A DNA stretch of 44,299 nucleotides from an uncultured Spartobacteria bacterium (GTDB lineage Bacteria > Verrucomicrobiota > Verrucomicrobiia > Chthoniobacterales > UBA6821): contig CAIPWR010000049.1 in assembly GCA_903868795.1 (NCBI GenBank), positions 1 to 44,299 of the forward strand, in the 5' to 3' direction. Of the stretch, positions 18,591 to 27,824 are shown piece by piece. The translations under genes and the position numbers were made by a program. Under the pieces are notes generated by a model that was given only the letters and a program-made list of their open reading frames with translations, was not told where the DNA came from and did not search any database. Position 1 is the stretch's first letter. Each line of letters starts with the position of its first letter.

Positions 18591-19811
18591 ATGACTCCAA
18601 ATTCCTCCCGTCTGTTTCAAGCCAGTTGCGTTGCCCTAATCGTTACCGCCATGAGCTTTGCACTGCGCGGTGGAGCATCCACTGACTGGGGTGCCGAATT
18701 TCACCTCTCCAACGAACAATTAGGCTGGATTAACGGCACCGCTTTTTGGGGGTTCACCATTGCCATGGTCGTCGGAGGACCTCTTTGCGACGCACTCGGT
18801 CTGGCCTTCATTATGAGGGTTGCCTTTATTGGCCACTTGGTGGGCATCCTTCTGACCATCTTTGCCTGGGACTACAAAAGCCTCTATGCAGGCACCCTGA
18901 TTTTTGGAATCGCCAATGGATCAGTTGAGGCGGCCTGCAATCCCCTGATCGCAACACTCTTCCCCAATGACAAGACAACCAAGCTCAATGCTTTCCACGT
19001 TTGGTTCCCCGGCGGCATTGTGATCGGTGGTTTGCTGGCGTTCGCACTCGGTCATTTAGGCTTAGGATGGAAAATTCAGTTTGCCTGCATGCTCATACCA
19101 CTAGGAATCTACGGGGTGATGTTCCTTCGGGAGAATTTCCCTAAGACCGAGCGCGTCCAGCGCGGGGTCTCAACGGGTGCCATGTTCGCAGCCTGCCTGA
19201 ACCCAATCTTTATTCTCATGGTTGGCTGTATGCTACTTACGGCCGCCACGGAACTCGCCCCGAACCAATGGATCCCCAATATTCTAACGAACGCTGGGGT
19301 CTCGGGAATCCTCGTTCTAGTATGGATCACCGGCATTCAGGCGGTCGGTCGGATGTTCGCTGGTGTCTTCGTTCACCGGATTGCACCCGAGGGAATGCTC
19401 CTTGCCAGCGCGGCCATCAGCGCCCTCGGACTCTACACGTTGAGTATCAGTTCAGGTGTGATGCTGTTTGGGTCTGCCACAGTCTTTGCGATCGGCGTTT
19501 GCTTCTTCTGGCCAACAATGCTTGGGTATGTAAGTGAGCGTTTTCCTAGGACAGGTGCTCTCGGTCTCGCCATCATGGGAGGAGCGGGAATGCTGAGTGT
19601 CAGCGTGGTGCTTCCGATCATGGGACACTTTTATGATCAGGGAATAGCTTCCCGACTTTCTCCAGGAGAGAAGGCTAATGCTACTATCGAGGCAGCGGCA
19701 GGCCTTCAGACCCTCGGCAGAGTGTCGCTGTTACCCTGCCTGTTGATCGTTATTTTCCTGATCGTCTTTTTTCTTCAGAAGCGGTTTTCGGCTGATCTAA
19801 AGAAAACCTAG
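18591..19811 (+). CDS. MFS transporter, probably for a sugar or sugar derivative
   Basis: A 406-residue major facilitator with about 12 hydrophobic segments. The first half has FALRGGASTDWGAEFHLSNE, LGWINGTAFWGFTIAM and the loop-2 equivalent GGPLCDALG. Then come GTLIFGIANGSVEAACNPLI and FHVWFPGGIVIGGLL, resembling fucose/glucose-type (FHS) and related sugar permeases. ATG at 18591 (MTPNSSRLFQ) is chosen over an upstream in-frame start at 18543, because residues before it look like untranslated AT-rich sequence. It is divergent from pgm and its last 4 nt overlap the convergent apbE stop. Substrate is unproven; the surrounding genes suggest a carbohydrate. Confidence 0.85.
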   Translation: MTPNSSRLFQASCVALIVTAMSFALRGGASTDWGAEFHLSNEQLGWINGTAFWGFTIAMVVGGPLCDALGLAFIMRVAFIGHLVGILLTIFAWDYKSLYAGTLIFGIANGSVEAACNPLIATLFPNDKTTKLNAFHVWFPGGIVIGGLLAFALGHLGLGWKIQFACMLIPLGIYGVMFLRENFPKTERVQRGVSTGAMFAACLNPIFILMVGCMLLTAATELAPNQWIPNILTNAGVSGILVLVWITGIQAVGRMFAGVFVHRIAPEGMLLASAAISALGLYTLSISSGVMLFGSATVFAIGVCFFWPTMLGYVSERFPRTGALGLAIMGGAGMLSVSVVLPIMGHFYDQGIASRLSPGEKANATIEAAAGLQTLGRVSLLPCLLIVIFLIVFFLQKRFSADLKKT

Positions 19812-20662
19812 AAAATCGCGGTGAGTTTTCCTGTGGACCGCATCTCGCCTGCATCGTCCATAATAACGGCGCCGACAGAAGGATAATTGTAGCAAAAGTT
19901 CTGGATCTGATCCCAATTCATGTTCATCCAGGCAGTCGATAGAGCATCTGCCTCGGCTGCGGAATCGCTGATCGCCCAGCTACGTTGGTGGCGGTTTGAG
20001 GAAATCCCTGTTGCAGGATTGATAATGTGATCTCCACGCATGGCACTGCCTGATGTACCGATCCCTCCATGCGAAAGAAGTATCTCCAACCCTTGCTCCC
20101 CGTCGCCCAGTCTCACCCTCCATGCCTGATCACCCGAGGGCGGATCCCCTGCAAGGATGCTGCTTCCGGAACTCATCAGGAGGAATGACTCTATTCCCCA
20201 TTCCTCCATTTCAACGGATATCTGATCCAGGGTGTAACCTTTAGCAATAGCTCCGAGATCAACCCTGCATCCGCCAGAATCAGCAACAAATTCCCGTGTC
20301 CGAGAATCGAGGTGCCAGCGTGAAAGTGATGAACCATTCTGCCGAGTAGCGGCACAGACGTCAAAAGCTCCACCCGAAAATATCTGATACCTAGCAGCCA
20401 TCGAAAGGCATTCGAAAACGGGTGCTGAAACCAAATATCTTCCTCCTGCTGGGAGGGAGGACAAAATGGAAATCTCACTTCCCGCTCGGAACCGACTCAT
20501 CAGTGATTCCATCCTGTCAACAAGCGCAAAAGCCTCTTGGGCGGCCTGACTGGCATAAACTTCCTCCTCACCCGATATCCTGACCTGCCACCAGGTGCTC
20601 ATCGCGTGATGATTAAAGGCGTGAATGCCTTCCCCCAACCCATCAACATCCCCCTCCCCCAT
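19808..20662 (-). CDS. apbE: FAD:protein FMN transferase (ApbE family)
   Basis: A 284-residue ApbE-family flavin transferase, which covalently attaches FMN to Ser/Thr of target proteins using FAD and Mg. Family signatures are the opening HAMSTWWQV, the FAD-site VDLGAIAKGYTLD (about residue 140), GGIGTSGSAMRGDHIINPATG, and the metal-site SDSAAEADALSTA. No lipobox or clear signal peptide is seen at the chosen start, unlike many exported ApbEs, so localisation is uncertain. It is the last gene of the minus-strand run DUF1080-Gfo-ThuA-DoxX-Gfo-discoidin, 50 nt after the discoidin gene. No protein with an obvious flavinylation motif was recognised in the window. Confidence 0.9.
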   Translation of the reverse strand: MGEGDVDGLGEGIHAFNHHAMSTWWQVRISGEEEVYASQAAQEAFALVDRMESLMSRFRAGSEISILSSLPAGGRYLVSAPVFECLSMAARYQIFSGGAFDVCAATRQNGSSLSRWHLDSRTREFVADSGGCRVDLGAIAKGYTLDQISVEMEEWGIESFLLMSSGSSILAGDPPSGDQAWRVRLGDGEQGLEILLSHGGIGTSGSAMRGDHIINPATGISSNRHQRSWAISDSAAEADALSTAWMNMNWDQIQNFCYNYPSVGAVIMDDAGEMRSTGKLTAIF

Positions 20663-20712
20663 TCAGCTAGATCAGTTGAGGTAGGATGTCGGCCGCAAAA
20701 GCTGATGTGATT

Positions 20713-21384
20713 CTATTTTAGAGGCTTACCGTAGACTTCAACCTCAATGTAATGATTGCTCGTGTTGGAAGTGTTACCATTCGAGTACAGACGAACATAG
20801 CGGCCCTGCACTGGTTCCTTCACAGACATGAGCCGACCCTGGTTTGTCTCAATGTAGGCTGGATCTGTACCGACTCCCAGACCGTTGCTATTATCAGCAT
20901 CATTATTGTAGATGGTTTTGACACCATCGATAAAATCCGGATCGTCAGAGGCTTGAACAACTACTCCCTTGTAAGCACGGGCCTGCGAGTGAAAATGCCA
21001 GACCCATACGGCATAGATATCGGCCTTGGAGCCAAGATCGATCTGAACCCACTGCTTGCCGGGAGCAAGCTCCACGTAATTTCCCTCATCGGCATTCTTA
21101 ATGCCGTCGACAACCATGTCGAGGGTTCCTAGAAGGGGATCAGAGTCACTCGATTTAACCGGCTTTTTTAAGGCCAGATTGGTGGTTCCTGCAGGAACCA
21201 TCAACTCCTGCTTCTTGTTGGGATCTAAGGTTTCAAGATTGGGAACCTTAATAGGAACCGGCGTTCCGATAGAAAGCGGCGGAGGGAATTTTGTGGTGAG
21301 CGGGACCTTGGCGTCCTGTGCTTGCAAGTGGGTGGAAGCAACCAGTGTCAGGGCTGCAAAATACGTTAGGGATTTATTGAGCAT
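20713..21384 (-). CDS. Exported discoidin (F5/8 type C) domain protein
   Basis: A 223-residue secreted protein. Residues 1-22 are a Sec signal peptide (MLNKSLTYFAALTLVAS, cleaved near LQAQD). After a Pro-rich stretch, one carbohydrate-binding-type F5/8C domain occupies about residues 65-220. It includes NLALKKPVKSSD, MVVDGIKNADEGNYVEL, WVQIDLGSKADIYAVWVWH and the closing YVRLYSNGNTSNTSNHYIEV. Such domains bind glycans or cell surfaces. It lies 27 nt after the Gfo gene in the same direction, consistent with a periplasmic or surface role in the sugar-processing cluster. No catalytic domain is present. Confidence 0.85.
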   Translation of the reverse strand: MLNKSLTYFAALTLVASTHLQAQDAKVPLTTKFPPPLSIGTPVPIKVPNLETLDPNKKQELMVPAGTTNLALKKPVKSSDSDPLLGTLDMVVDGIKNADEGNYVELAPGKQWVQIDLGSKADIYAVWVWHFHSQARAYKGVVVQASDDPDFIDGVKTIYNNDADNSNGLGVGTDPAYIETNQGRLMSVKEPVQGRYVRLYSNGNTSNTSNHYIEVEVYGKPLK

Positions 21385-21411
21385 GAAAATAGATTGGTTG
21401 AGTGGCGTGGT

Positions 21412-22782
21412 TCAGGCGATGAAATCCTTTGGATCAAGATCCAGCATGCGTCGCGCCGTGACGGCCTCGTTGGCCATCATGATCGCATATTCGCTGCTGA
21501 AAGCCTCGTCTGCGGGACAATTCAGTTTCGCCTTGCCTCGAATGGAGTCAAAGAAGTTTTCGAGATGCGGTTGGTGGATCTTCTTGTTGAAACTGATTGG
21601 CATGTCGAATACCGCAGCCGCCGGAGTTTCACGGGCATCAACCTTGGCATCGTCCGCTTTTGGAGCTGCATAGGTAGGCTCCTGGGGCCGGATATAGTTT
21701 TTTGAAACCAGATTATCCCAAGAGGGAGCATTGGGCTCGCGCCAGATGGCGCTCAACCGTGGATCCTCGGACATCTTCAGGGAACCTTGATCACCCATGA
21801 AGTATTCCCAATAACCGCCGCCAGCACTGGTGGTCGTCTGGACCTGATAAAAGGCCCGCACGATTCCGGTCGGGAGGGGGTATTCATAGACAACCATCGC
21901 GTTGTCGAACCATTCATGATTGGGATAGTAGTCAACCCCGCCAGCAGCCATCACGGCTCGGGGATGGACGCCGAACCACCAGTTGAAGATATCGATCTGA
22001 TGGGCGCCAAGATCGCTGAGCGGCCCCCCTCCGAGGGCCTTGAACCAGCGCCAATTACGGAACTGATTCATGTCGGCGTAACCATATTTTTTGAGGATCT
22101 CATCTGGAATCTCCTTGCCCTTTGGCCATCCGAGATCGGGTGAAGCCGCTCTGTTCCACTGTGCCTGGGCAGCGGTAATGCGACCGCATATCTTTGCCTC
22201 ATTCATGAGGCGATTAAGAGCAAAGAGATAACGGGGATTACTTCGGCGCTGGTGGCCTATCTGGAGAAGCTTCCCTGTCTCCTTCATTGTCTGAACCATG
22301 GAGCGGGCACCCTCCACGGTATTGCTCATCATCTTTTCGCAATAGACGTTGATCCCAGTCTTGAGGCAAGCGTTAGTGATCGGAGCATGCCAAAAATCCG
22401 GGGTAGCCACAACAACCGCATCGAGGTTCTTCTCGGCGGCCAGCAGTTCCTCGTAATTCACGTACGCCTTCACGTCCAGATTGCTTTCGTTCTTCAGCTT
22501 TCGCTGAACGTATTTGCGCGGATAATCCCAGATATCACAGATGGCCACGAGTTGAATTCCCTGAATAACTTGGAGCGACTCAAGTAAAACGCGTCCTTCC
22601 ATGCCGAGTCCGATCAGGGCTATCTGCAGGCGATCATTGGCTGACTTTCCTACCTGGGCCCTAAGCGACGGTAGGGATGACAAAAACGCACCGGCACCGG
22701 CGGCCGTGGAGAGTTGAACGAAGCGACGGCGACTCATGTCGCCGACAATCTCGCCGGAAATAGGGGAATCAGAGGTTACCAT
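21412..22782 (-). CDS. Tat-exported Gfo/Idh/MocA oxidoreductase (first of four)
   Basis: A 456-residue NAD(P)-dependent sugar oxidoreductase. The N-terminus has a twin-arginine signal, MSRRRFVQLSTAAGAGAFL, so it is probably exported folded with its cofactor. The Rossmann motif is IALIGLGMEGRVLLES and the substrate side has DLGAHQIDIFNWWFG with GMEG replacing the more usual GCGG. The catalytic-Lys block reads VYCEKMMSN, EKM instead of EKP. The ATG at 22782 overlaps the doxX stop by 7 nt; ATG at 22737 (MSRRRF) is an equally good start. It probably oxidises a glycoside or sugar; substrate unknown. Confidence 0.88.
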   Translation of the reverse strand: MVTSDSPISGEIVGDMSRRRFVQLSTAAGAGAFLSSLPSLRAQVGKSANDRLQIALIGLGMEGRVLLESLQVIQGIQLVAICDIWDYPRKYVQRKLKNESNLDVKAYVNYEELLAAEKNLDAVVVATPDFWHAPITNACLKTGINVYCEKMMSNTVEGARSMVQTMKETGKLLQIGHQRRSNPRYLFALNRLMNEAKICGRITAAQAQWNRAASPDLGWPKGKEIPDEILKKYGYADMNQFRNWRWFKALGGGPLSDLGAHQIDIFNWWFGVHPRAVMAAGGVDYYPNHEWFDNAMVVYEYPLPTGIVRAFYQVQTTTSAGGGYWEYFMGDQGSLKMSEDPRLSAIWREPNAPSWDNLVSKNYIRPQEPTYAAPKADDAKVDARETPAAAVFDMPISFNKKIHQPHLENFFDSIRGKAKLNCPADEAFSSEYAIMMANEAVTARRMLDLDPKDFIA

Positions 22783-23300
22783 TTCTTGAGAAGGGCAAAA
22801 CGATTATTGTCCGCAAGGGCGAGTGCCATGGCGACTAAAACGATGTGGATCCCCAGGAAGGTGGCTCCGTCGTTCTGATTGATAAGCATCAAGCCGATTG
22901 TCAGCACGATGTAGAGAACACCCTGAAGAAAAAGGGAGATCCTTGTAAAAAGCCCCAAGAGCAGTGTGATTCCCAGAATGATCAGAGCAGGACCGAGAAT
23001 CGTATAGAAGGGTTTGAGGAGAAAGCCGGGAAGAAGCGGCTCCAAAGCAAACTTGTCTTGAAGCACCTGCGGAACGGCATGATACCTGTGCAGTCCGTAA
23101 ACCTTCTGGATCACATCGACCATCGCGCCGCTGGGATCCTGCATGCCGGTGACCGGATCCATCAGCGGTTTCTGAACCTTCACGGATTCGGAGTATTTAT
23201 CAATTCCGGCGATCAGGGCTCGGATACCGAGCCAACCGCGAAGGACGAGAAAGGCCAGAGTCTGTCCGTTCATTAATGAGGGTGAGTTTGTTGAGCTCAT
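22776..23300 (-). CDS. DoxX-like membrane protein
   Basis: A 174-residue inner-membrane protein with four hydrophobic helices: LAFLVLRGWLGIRALIAGID, the PFYTILGPALIILGITLLLG segment, the GVLYIVLTIGLMLI segment and the IHIVLVAMALALA segment. The layout and the GIDKY motif after the first helix match the DoxX/DoxD-like family, linked to quinone-dependent redox reactions. A loop of about 65 residues between helices 1 and 2 is longer than usual. It sits between the ThuA-HEAT gene (30 nt upstream) and a Tat-exported oxidoreductase (7-nt overlap), suggesting it could couple periplasmic sugar oxidation to the membrane, which is inference. Confidence 0.75.
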   Translation of the reverse strand: MSSTNSPSLMNGQTLAFLVLRGWLGIRALIAGIDKYSESVKVQKPLMDPVTGMQDPSGAMVDVIQKVYGLHRYHAVPQVLQDKFALEPLLPGFLLKPFYTILGPALIILGITLLLGLFTRISLFLQGVLYIVLTIGLMLINQNDGATFLGIHIVLVAMALALADNNRFALLKKW

Positions 23301-23330
23301 GCGTTGTGCGATCTAATTTTAGTCGTTTGG

Positions 23331-26300
23331 TTAAGGTTTCGTAACTGGGTTTTGTATGCCTGCGGAGTCGGGTGCCGGCACAGGGGCCGTGGGTGGAGTG
23401 ATTTGCTGAAGCAGTTCCTTGGCCTCCTTGCTCTTGGGAATCTTTTTTGCAGGAATTTTCTTCACCGCAGCACGAATAGCGGATTTCTCCTCGTCTCTCG
23501 AAGCAAGCTTCCAAGCAGTAAGATAAGCCTTAAAACGATCATTGTTGTTGAGATCCGAGAGCGCTTCGATCGTGTCGATATAACCCTTGAGCGCGAGAAT
23601 TTTCTCCGAGTTGCTCTGACCATTACCGGCGATCACGGGGAGCAGGGCTAGGGATGTGGCACTTCGAGCCGAAGAGAGGGCCCTGATGGCCTGTTTCCTT
23701 TGGTCAACATCCTGTGAATTGAGAATTGCACCCAACTTATCGGTAGCTTCCTTCACTTCCAATCGGGCCAACACATTGATCAGGATCTCTTTTTGGGAGG
23801 GATCCCCCTGATCGAAAGCAGAAACGATCTGCAACGCCGCTGCCGAAGGCGAAGGATCGAAGATTGTGGCACGGACAACGGCCTTCTGGAAGTTCTCGGC
23901 ATTCCTTCCCTTCACGCTTGAGACAAGCGTGAGGCACTTTCCAAGATCACCTGAGGCGGCAAGCCGCGAAAGAGCCTCACAACCCGCCGACTGCAATGCA
24001 GGATCGGAGGAATTCATTGCAGCGATTGCTGAATCGATCGCTTTGTGTTCCTGTCGGTCAGCGAGGATGGAGAGCAGGATGGCTGCCAAAGCCGGCTTGG
24101 AGGAAGCCTCGAGGGTGATCAGTTGAGCACCCACGTCGCTTCCCTTCAACGTGGCAACGCCACTTTTGGCAGCTAGCGCAACGGGTGCGTTGGAATCGGA
24201 AAGAAGCTGTGTCAGGGACTCGAGGTTCTTGCCGTCGCCACTCCGGGAGAGACCCCAGATAGCAGCAAGAAGGACATTACTATCTGCGTTGCCGAGAGCC
24301 TTCTGGTAAAGCGGGATCGAGGAAGCATCGGCATTCTGTCCGAGTCGCTTGAGGACAATAACCCAGGCATCCGGGCTGTCACTCCAGGAAACGGAGGCCA
24401 ATTGCTCGGGCGTCCCGAATTCGGCCAACGTCTTGGCAGCGCCGTTGCGGAGGCGGTAATCCTCGTTTTTGAGAAGCGCTACCGCTTCCTTTTGCCCGGC
24501 GGGAAGTTTAGCCGATGCCAGCACGCGCAGGGCGGAAAGTCGCTGAGCGTAGGGTCCCTCGGATCGGGCAATGGAGGCCAGTTTTTCCGAAGCTGCATCG
24601 GCCAAGGCGGTTCCCTTCGCCACCAACGACGAGGAGGCATTGATCACTCCGGCGTTCTTCAGGGCGCCGTTTCCTTTTGCTGCCTTCACCTCGAGGATGG
24701 CCTTCAGGGCCTCGACCGAGCCCAATGAGGCGAGGGTCTGAAAAGCCGATTCGGAAAGAGCGGGAGATTTCGAGGCCGCGACCTTGGAGAGTTCCGGAAT
24801 CGCCGTGGCGGCACCGCGGACCGCGATCGCGCTCATCACGGCCACTTGCCGGTCCTCCCTTCCGGAAGCGAGAAGATCCACAAGGGCCCGATCCGCGGAC
24901 TTGACGGGAATCGTGGCGAGGGCGCGGACAGCGTAGCCACCCGTATTGCCGGCAGCATTTGTGGGATCATTGGCGGTAGATTCCGCGAGTTTCGCCAAAA
25001 CAGGCACGGCGTCTTCGGAACCCATCCATCCGAGCCACCGGCAGATCGTCTCCTTGGCGGCCTCCGTTGTGGAGGGATCCTTCAGGATCGCTACCAGTTT
25101 GGGTTCAAATTGGGAGCGGGTTTCGGGAGTGCCTTTGCGAAGCGCTTCCAAAACGTTATAGGGAGCATCGGCAGCGTCACCGTAGTTGTACTTGGGAAGA
25201 TCCAGCAGGGATGACTCACCCAAAGCCTTCGCCTGATCTGGAGAAAGGGGGACCATAGCCTGTGAAGGTTTGGCGGTTGCGACCGTGTTTGCAGGCGGCG
25301 GTGTCGGAGCCACCGCATTGGTGCCTGCTTTTGGAGGTTCAGGGGCTGCCTGCACTTTCTGAAGCGTCTCCGTGCTTCCCTCGGGAGCAAGCACTGCGTT
25401 GGGCTGTGATTTAAGCGCTGCCGTCGGGACGTCATCGGCGGGGAGATCGCCAAGGGCATACTGGATGCCGTCCAGGTAGTGCTGGAGGATCTGGGGAACA
25501 AAGAAGATGTCCTTGTTGTGACCAAGCGAGGTGTAGAAGACACGGCCATTGCCCTCCTTTTTGATCCAGGAGATTGGGAAGTCGTTGTCGTTGCGGACAA
25601 TCTGGGGATTACCTCCCTTGTCGAGCAGTGGTTTGCCATCCTTATCGACCGTCTTCGCCTTGGTCTCCGGCTTGCTCATGTCGAGGCTCACCAGCTCACG
25701 TTGCTTCTCGCGACTATAGGGTCCGGTAATCTGGTAGATCTCTTCTTTAAGACGGAACCCCTGATTATTAAACCCCTTGTTGATCGGATGGGTGGGATCG
25801 TCCAGTTTGACCGCCACCAGATCACTGGCATGCCAGGGGTGACCATGAAAAACCCCTCCCATGAGTTCCTGTCCTTCGGGCCATGTAGGGAAATTGTCCG
25901 AAGCGGCGTGGATGCCGACGACTCCTTTGCCTGAAGCAACAAAATCGAGCAGGGCCTTGCGGTGGATGGGATTCACAAATTTCAACCCCGTGGTATTGAT
26001 GAAAATAATGACATCAAATTGCTTCAGAGTCTCGGGATCAAACGAGGCCATGTCGTCGCTGCAAACCGGAGTATAGGCCCCTGCCTTTTCACCAATCCGT
26101 TTCAGTGCCTGCACACCATACGGGATGGATTCATGAACATGTCCCTCGGCACGATAGAAGAGAAGTGCCTTATGCGGTTGCTTCGGCTCGGCAGTCGCCT
26201 TTGCTGGAAGGGCGGCTTCAATCGCTGCTAAATCGGCGGGAGAAATCGGTGGAAAAACAGGCCTGGTGTAAACCTTCGGAGTAGGTTTTGCCACTGCTGC

Positions 26301-26399
26301 AATAGGCGTCGCCGAGGGAGATGAAGATGGCGAAGGATCAGCCGCCAAAGCCGTGGTGGCGAGCGAACAGAGAAGGAGGAATCGGAACGAAGTATTCAT
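23331..26399 (-). CDS. Exported ThuA-domain protein with HEAT repeats
   Basis: A 1022-residue secreted protein. ATG at 26399 is chosen because a Sec signal peptide starts there (MNTSFRFLLLCSLATTALA); an upstream ATG at 26603 would add 68 residues that overlap the previous gene. After a Ser/Pro linker, a ThuA (trehalose-utilisation, glutamine-amidotransferase-like) domain runs from about residue 75 to 330: ALLFYRAEGHVHESIPYG, FDVIIFINTTG, GKGVVGIHAASDNF, MGGVFHGHPWH and GNGRVFYTSLGHN. A Pro/Ala linker leads to about 550 residues of HEAT/PBS-lyase-like helical repeats (for example YAVRALATIPVKSADRALVD). The ThuA part is tied to keto-sugar metabolism by context; the repeats are probably a binding scaffold. 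Confidence 0.88.
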   Translation of the reverse strand: MNTSFRFLLLCSLATTALAADPSPSSSPSATPIAAVAKPTPKVYTRPVFPPISPADLAAIEAALPAKATAEPKQPHKALLFYRAEGHVHESIPYGVQALKRIGEKAGAYTPVCSDDMASFDPETLKQFDVIIFINTTGLKFVNPIHRKALLDFVASGKGVVGIHAASDNFPTWPEGQELMGGVFHGHPWHASDLVAVKLDDPTHPINKGFNNQGFRLKEEIYQITGPYSREKQRELVSLDMSKPETKAKTVDKDGKPLLDKGGNPQIVRNDNDFPISWIKKEGNGRVFYTSLGHNKDIFFVPQILQHYLDGIQYALGDLPADDVPTAALKSQPNAVLAPEGSTETLQKVQAAPEPPKAGTNAVAPTPPPANTVATAKPSQAMVPLSPDQAKALGESSLLDLPKYNYGDAADAPYNVLEALRKGTPETRSQFEPKLVAILKDPSTTEAAKETICRWLGWMGSEDAVPVLAKLAESTANDPTNAAGNTGGYAVRALATIPVKSADRALVDLLASGREDRQVAVMSAIAVRGAATAIPELSKVAASKSPALSESAFQTLASLGSVEALKAILEVKAAKGNGALKNAGVINASSSLVAKGTALADAASEKLASIARSEGPYAQRLSALRVLASAKLPAGQKEAVALLKNEDYRLRNGAAKTLAEFGTPEQLASVSWSDSPDAWVIVLKRLGQNADASSIPLYQKALGNADSNVLLAAIWGLSRSGDGKNLESLTQLLSDSNAPVALAAKSGVATLKGSDVGAQLITLEASSKPALAAILLSILADRQEHKAIDSAIAAMNSSDPALQSAGCEALSRLAASGDLGKCLTLVSSVKGRNAENFQKAVVRATIFDPSPSAAALQIVSAFDQGDPSQKEILINVLARLEVKEATDKLGAILNSQDVDQRKQAIRALSSARSATSLALLPVIAGNGQSNSEKILALKGYIDTIEALSDLNNNDRFKAYLTAWKLASRDEEKSAIRAAVKKIPAKKIPKSKEAKELLQQITPPTAPVPAPDSAGIQNPVTKP

Positions 26400-26439
26400 G
26401 GGGAAAGAAAGGATAACGATAGAAAGGAAGCAGTGGTGG

Positions 26440-27777
26440 TTACACAGGAAGCACCCATGGCCCGCGATAGGAGCGGTGCAGGAGGGCATTGGCATCGGGA
26501 GCACCGACGATCTGCTCCGTGATACGGTCGAACTCCAACTGACTGCGTCCCGAGCGGAAGGCCGCATTGGCAAGATGAGCAGCTGATCCGGCAAAATGAG
26601 CATCCGCGATGGGATGAATCGGTGTTGTACGAGAGCGAATACAACTCAGGAAATTTTCCATGTGAGACTGATTCTCGACGCCGCAATGGAATCCATCAGA
26701 AGGAATTACGGCGAACTTCAGATCACCATTGCTGTAGCTCACGCCGCCACGACAGCACTCGACCCAACCGTTTTCTCCTTCAAAGCGAGTACCAGTCCCA
26801 CCCAGAATGGCAGTTCCATTCATCACATCAATGATCTGCCCATTGGCATAGCGCGCCTGAAATTTGTATTGAGTAGCCGTATTGAAGAGCGGACTCGGAG
26901 GATCAAATTGGGCTGAGGCATTCAAAATCTCGGTGGGTGATTCTGTATTCAATCCCATCCCCCAGAGGCCGATGTCGTAATGATGACTGACCCAATCGGT
27001 CACCTGTCCGCCGCCGTAGTCATAGGACCAGCGCCAGTTCCAGTCACAGCGCTCCTTGTAATAGGGAACAAAAGGTGCAGGCCCTAGCCAGAAGTTGTAG
27101 TCAAAATCAGGCGGAGGAGTTTGTGGTGCCATCGGTGGGATGAAAGGCCCGCCATGCTCCCCTCTCCCTTGAGGCATGAAGACAACGACCTTGGTGATTT
27201 TTCCAAGCATCCCGTTGCGTACCAGTTCCACCCCGCGATGGAAGTAGGGTGAAGAGCGTTGCTGTCCTCCAACTTGAACGACAGCTCCCGTGCGGCGCAC
27301 CGCCTCCACCATGGCGCGACTTTCGGGGATACTCGGCGCAGCGGGCTTCTCCACATAGACATCTTTTCCAGCATTCACCGCAGCAATCATGATGAGGGCA
27401 TGCCAGTGATCGGGAGTGCCGATAATGACGGCATCGAGATCGGGGCGGGCAAGAATTTCGCGGAAGTCCCTGTAGACGTCGCACCCTTTGTAGCTGCCGG
27501 AAGCCTTCTGGGCAGCATAAGCCGTCTCAACCTGCTCCTTCGCTGATTGGGCATGGGCGTCGTTCACATCACAGACCGCAATAACCTGCGCATTCACAGA
27601 GGCTAGGGCCTGGCTCATGTCACTGCGCCCCTGACCACCGCAACCGATCAGCCCGATGGTGATCCGCTCGTTCGGGGATTTCCTGACAGGCATCGAGCCA
27701 TCGGCGCGCAGAAGGGAGGGAAACACGGCCGAACCCGAGGTCAGGGCCATCATTCTGAGAAAGGAGCGTCTATTCAT
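26440..27777 (-). CDS. Tat-exported Gfo/Idh/MocA oxidoreductase (second)
   Basis: A 445-residue sugar dehydrogenase-type protein. MNRRSFLRMMALTSGSAV is a twin-arginine signal. The dinucleotide fold has IGLIGCGGQGRSD, CDVNDAHAQSA and VIIGTPDHWHALIMI. The catalytic-Lys motif is canonical here: DVYVEKPAAPS. The substrate domain has VTDWVSHHYDIGLWGMGL, with the family's active-site His region. The ATG at 27777 is supported by the signal peptide. It follows the DUF1080 gene by 47 nt and precedes the ThuA-HEAT gene by 40 nt, one transcription unit by spacing. Oxidation of a glycoside at C3 fits the neighbours. Confidence 0.9.
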   Translation of the reverse strand: MNRRSFLRMMALTSGSAVFPSLLRADGSMPVRKSPNERITIGLIGCGGQGRSDMSQALASVNAQVIAVCDVNDAHAQSAKEQVETAYAAQKASGSYKGCDVYRDFREILARPDLDAVIIGTPDHWHALIMIAAVNAGKDVYVEKPAAPSIPESRAMVEAVRRTGAVVQVGGQQRSSPYFHRGVELVRNGMLGKITKVVVFMPQGRGEHGGPFIPPMAPQTPPPDFDYNFWLGPAPFVPYYKERCDWNWRWSYDYGGGQVTDWVSHHYDIGLWGMGLNTESPTEILNASAQFDPPSPLFNTATQYKFQARYANGQIIDVMNGTAILGGTGTRFEGENGWVECCRGGVSYSNGDLKFAVIPSDGFHCGVENQSHMENFLSCIRSRTTPIHPIADAHFAGSAAHLANAAFRSGRSQLEFDRITEQIVGAPDANALLHRSYRGPWVLPV

Positions 27778-27824
27778 AGGAGGATGTAGTGGTGAAGGGT
27801 ATTGTAAAAAGAGGCTTGAGGAAA

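Noticed and set aside
21412-22782. GH109-type NAD-dependent glycosidase
   Set aside because: The Tat signal and Gfo fold are shared, but no specific GH109 motif could be confirmed, so the broader family name is used.
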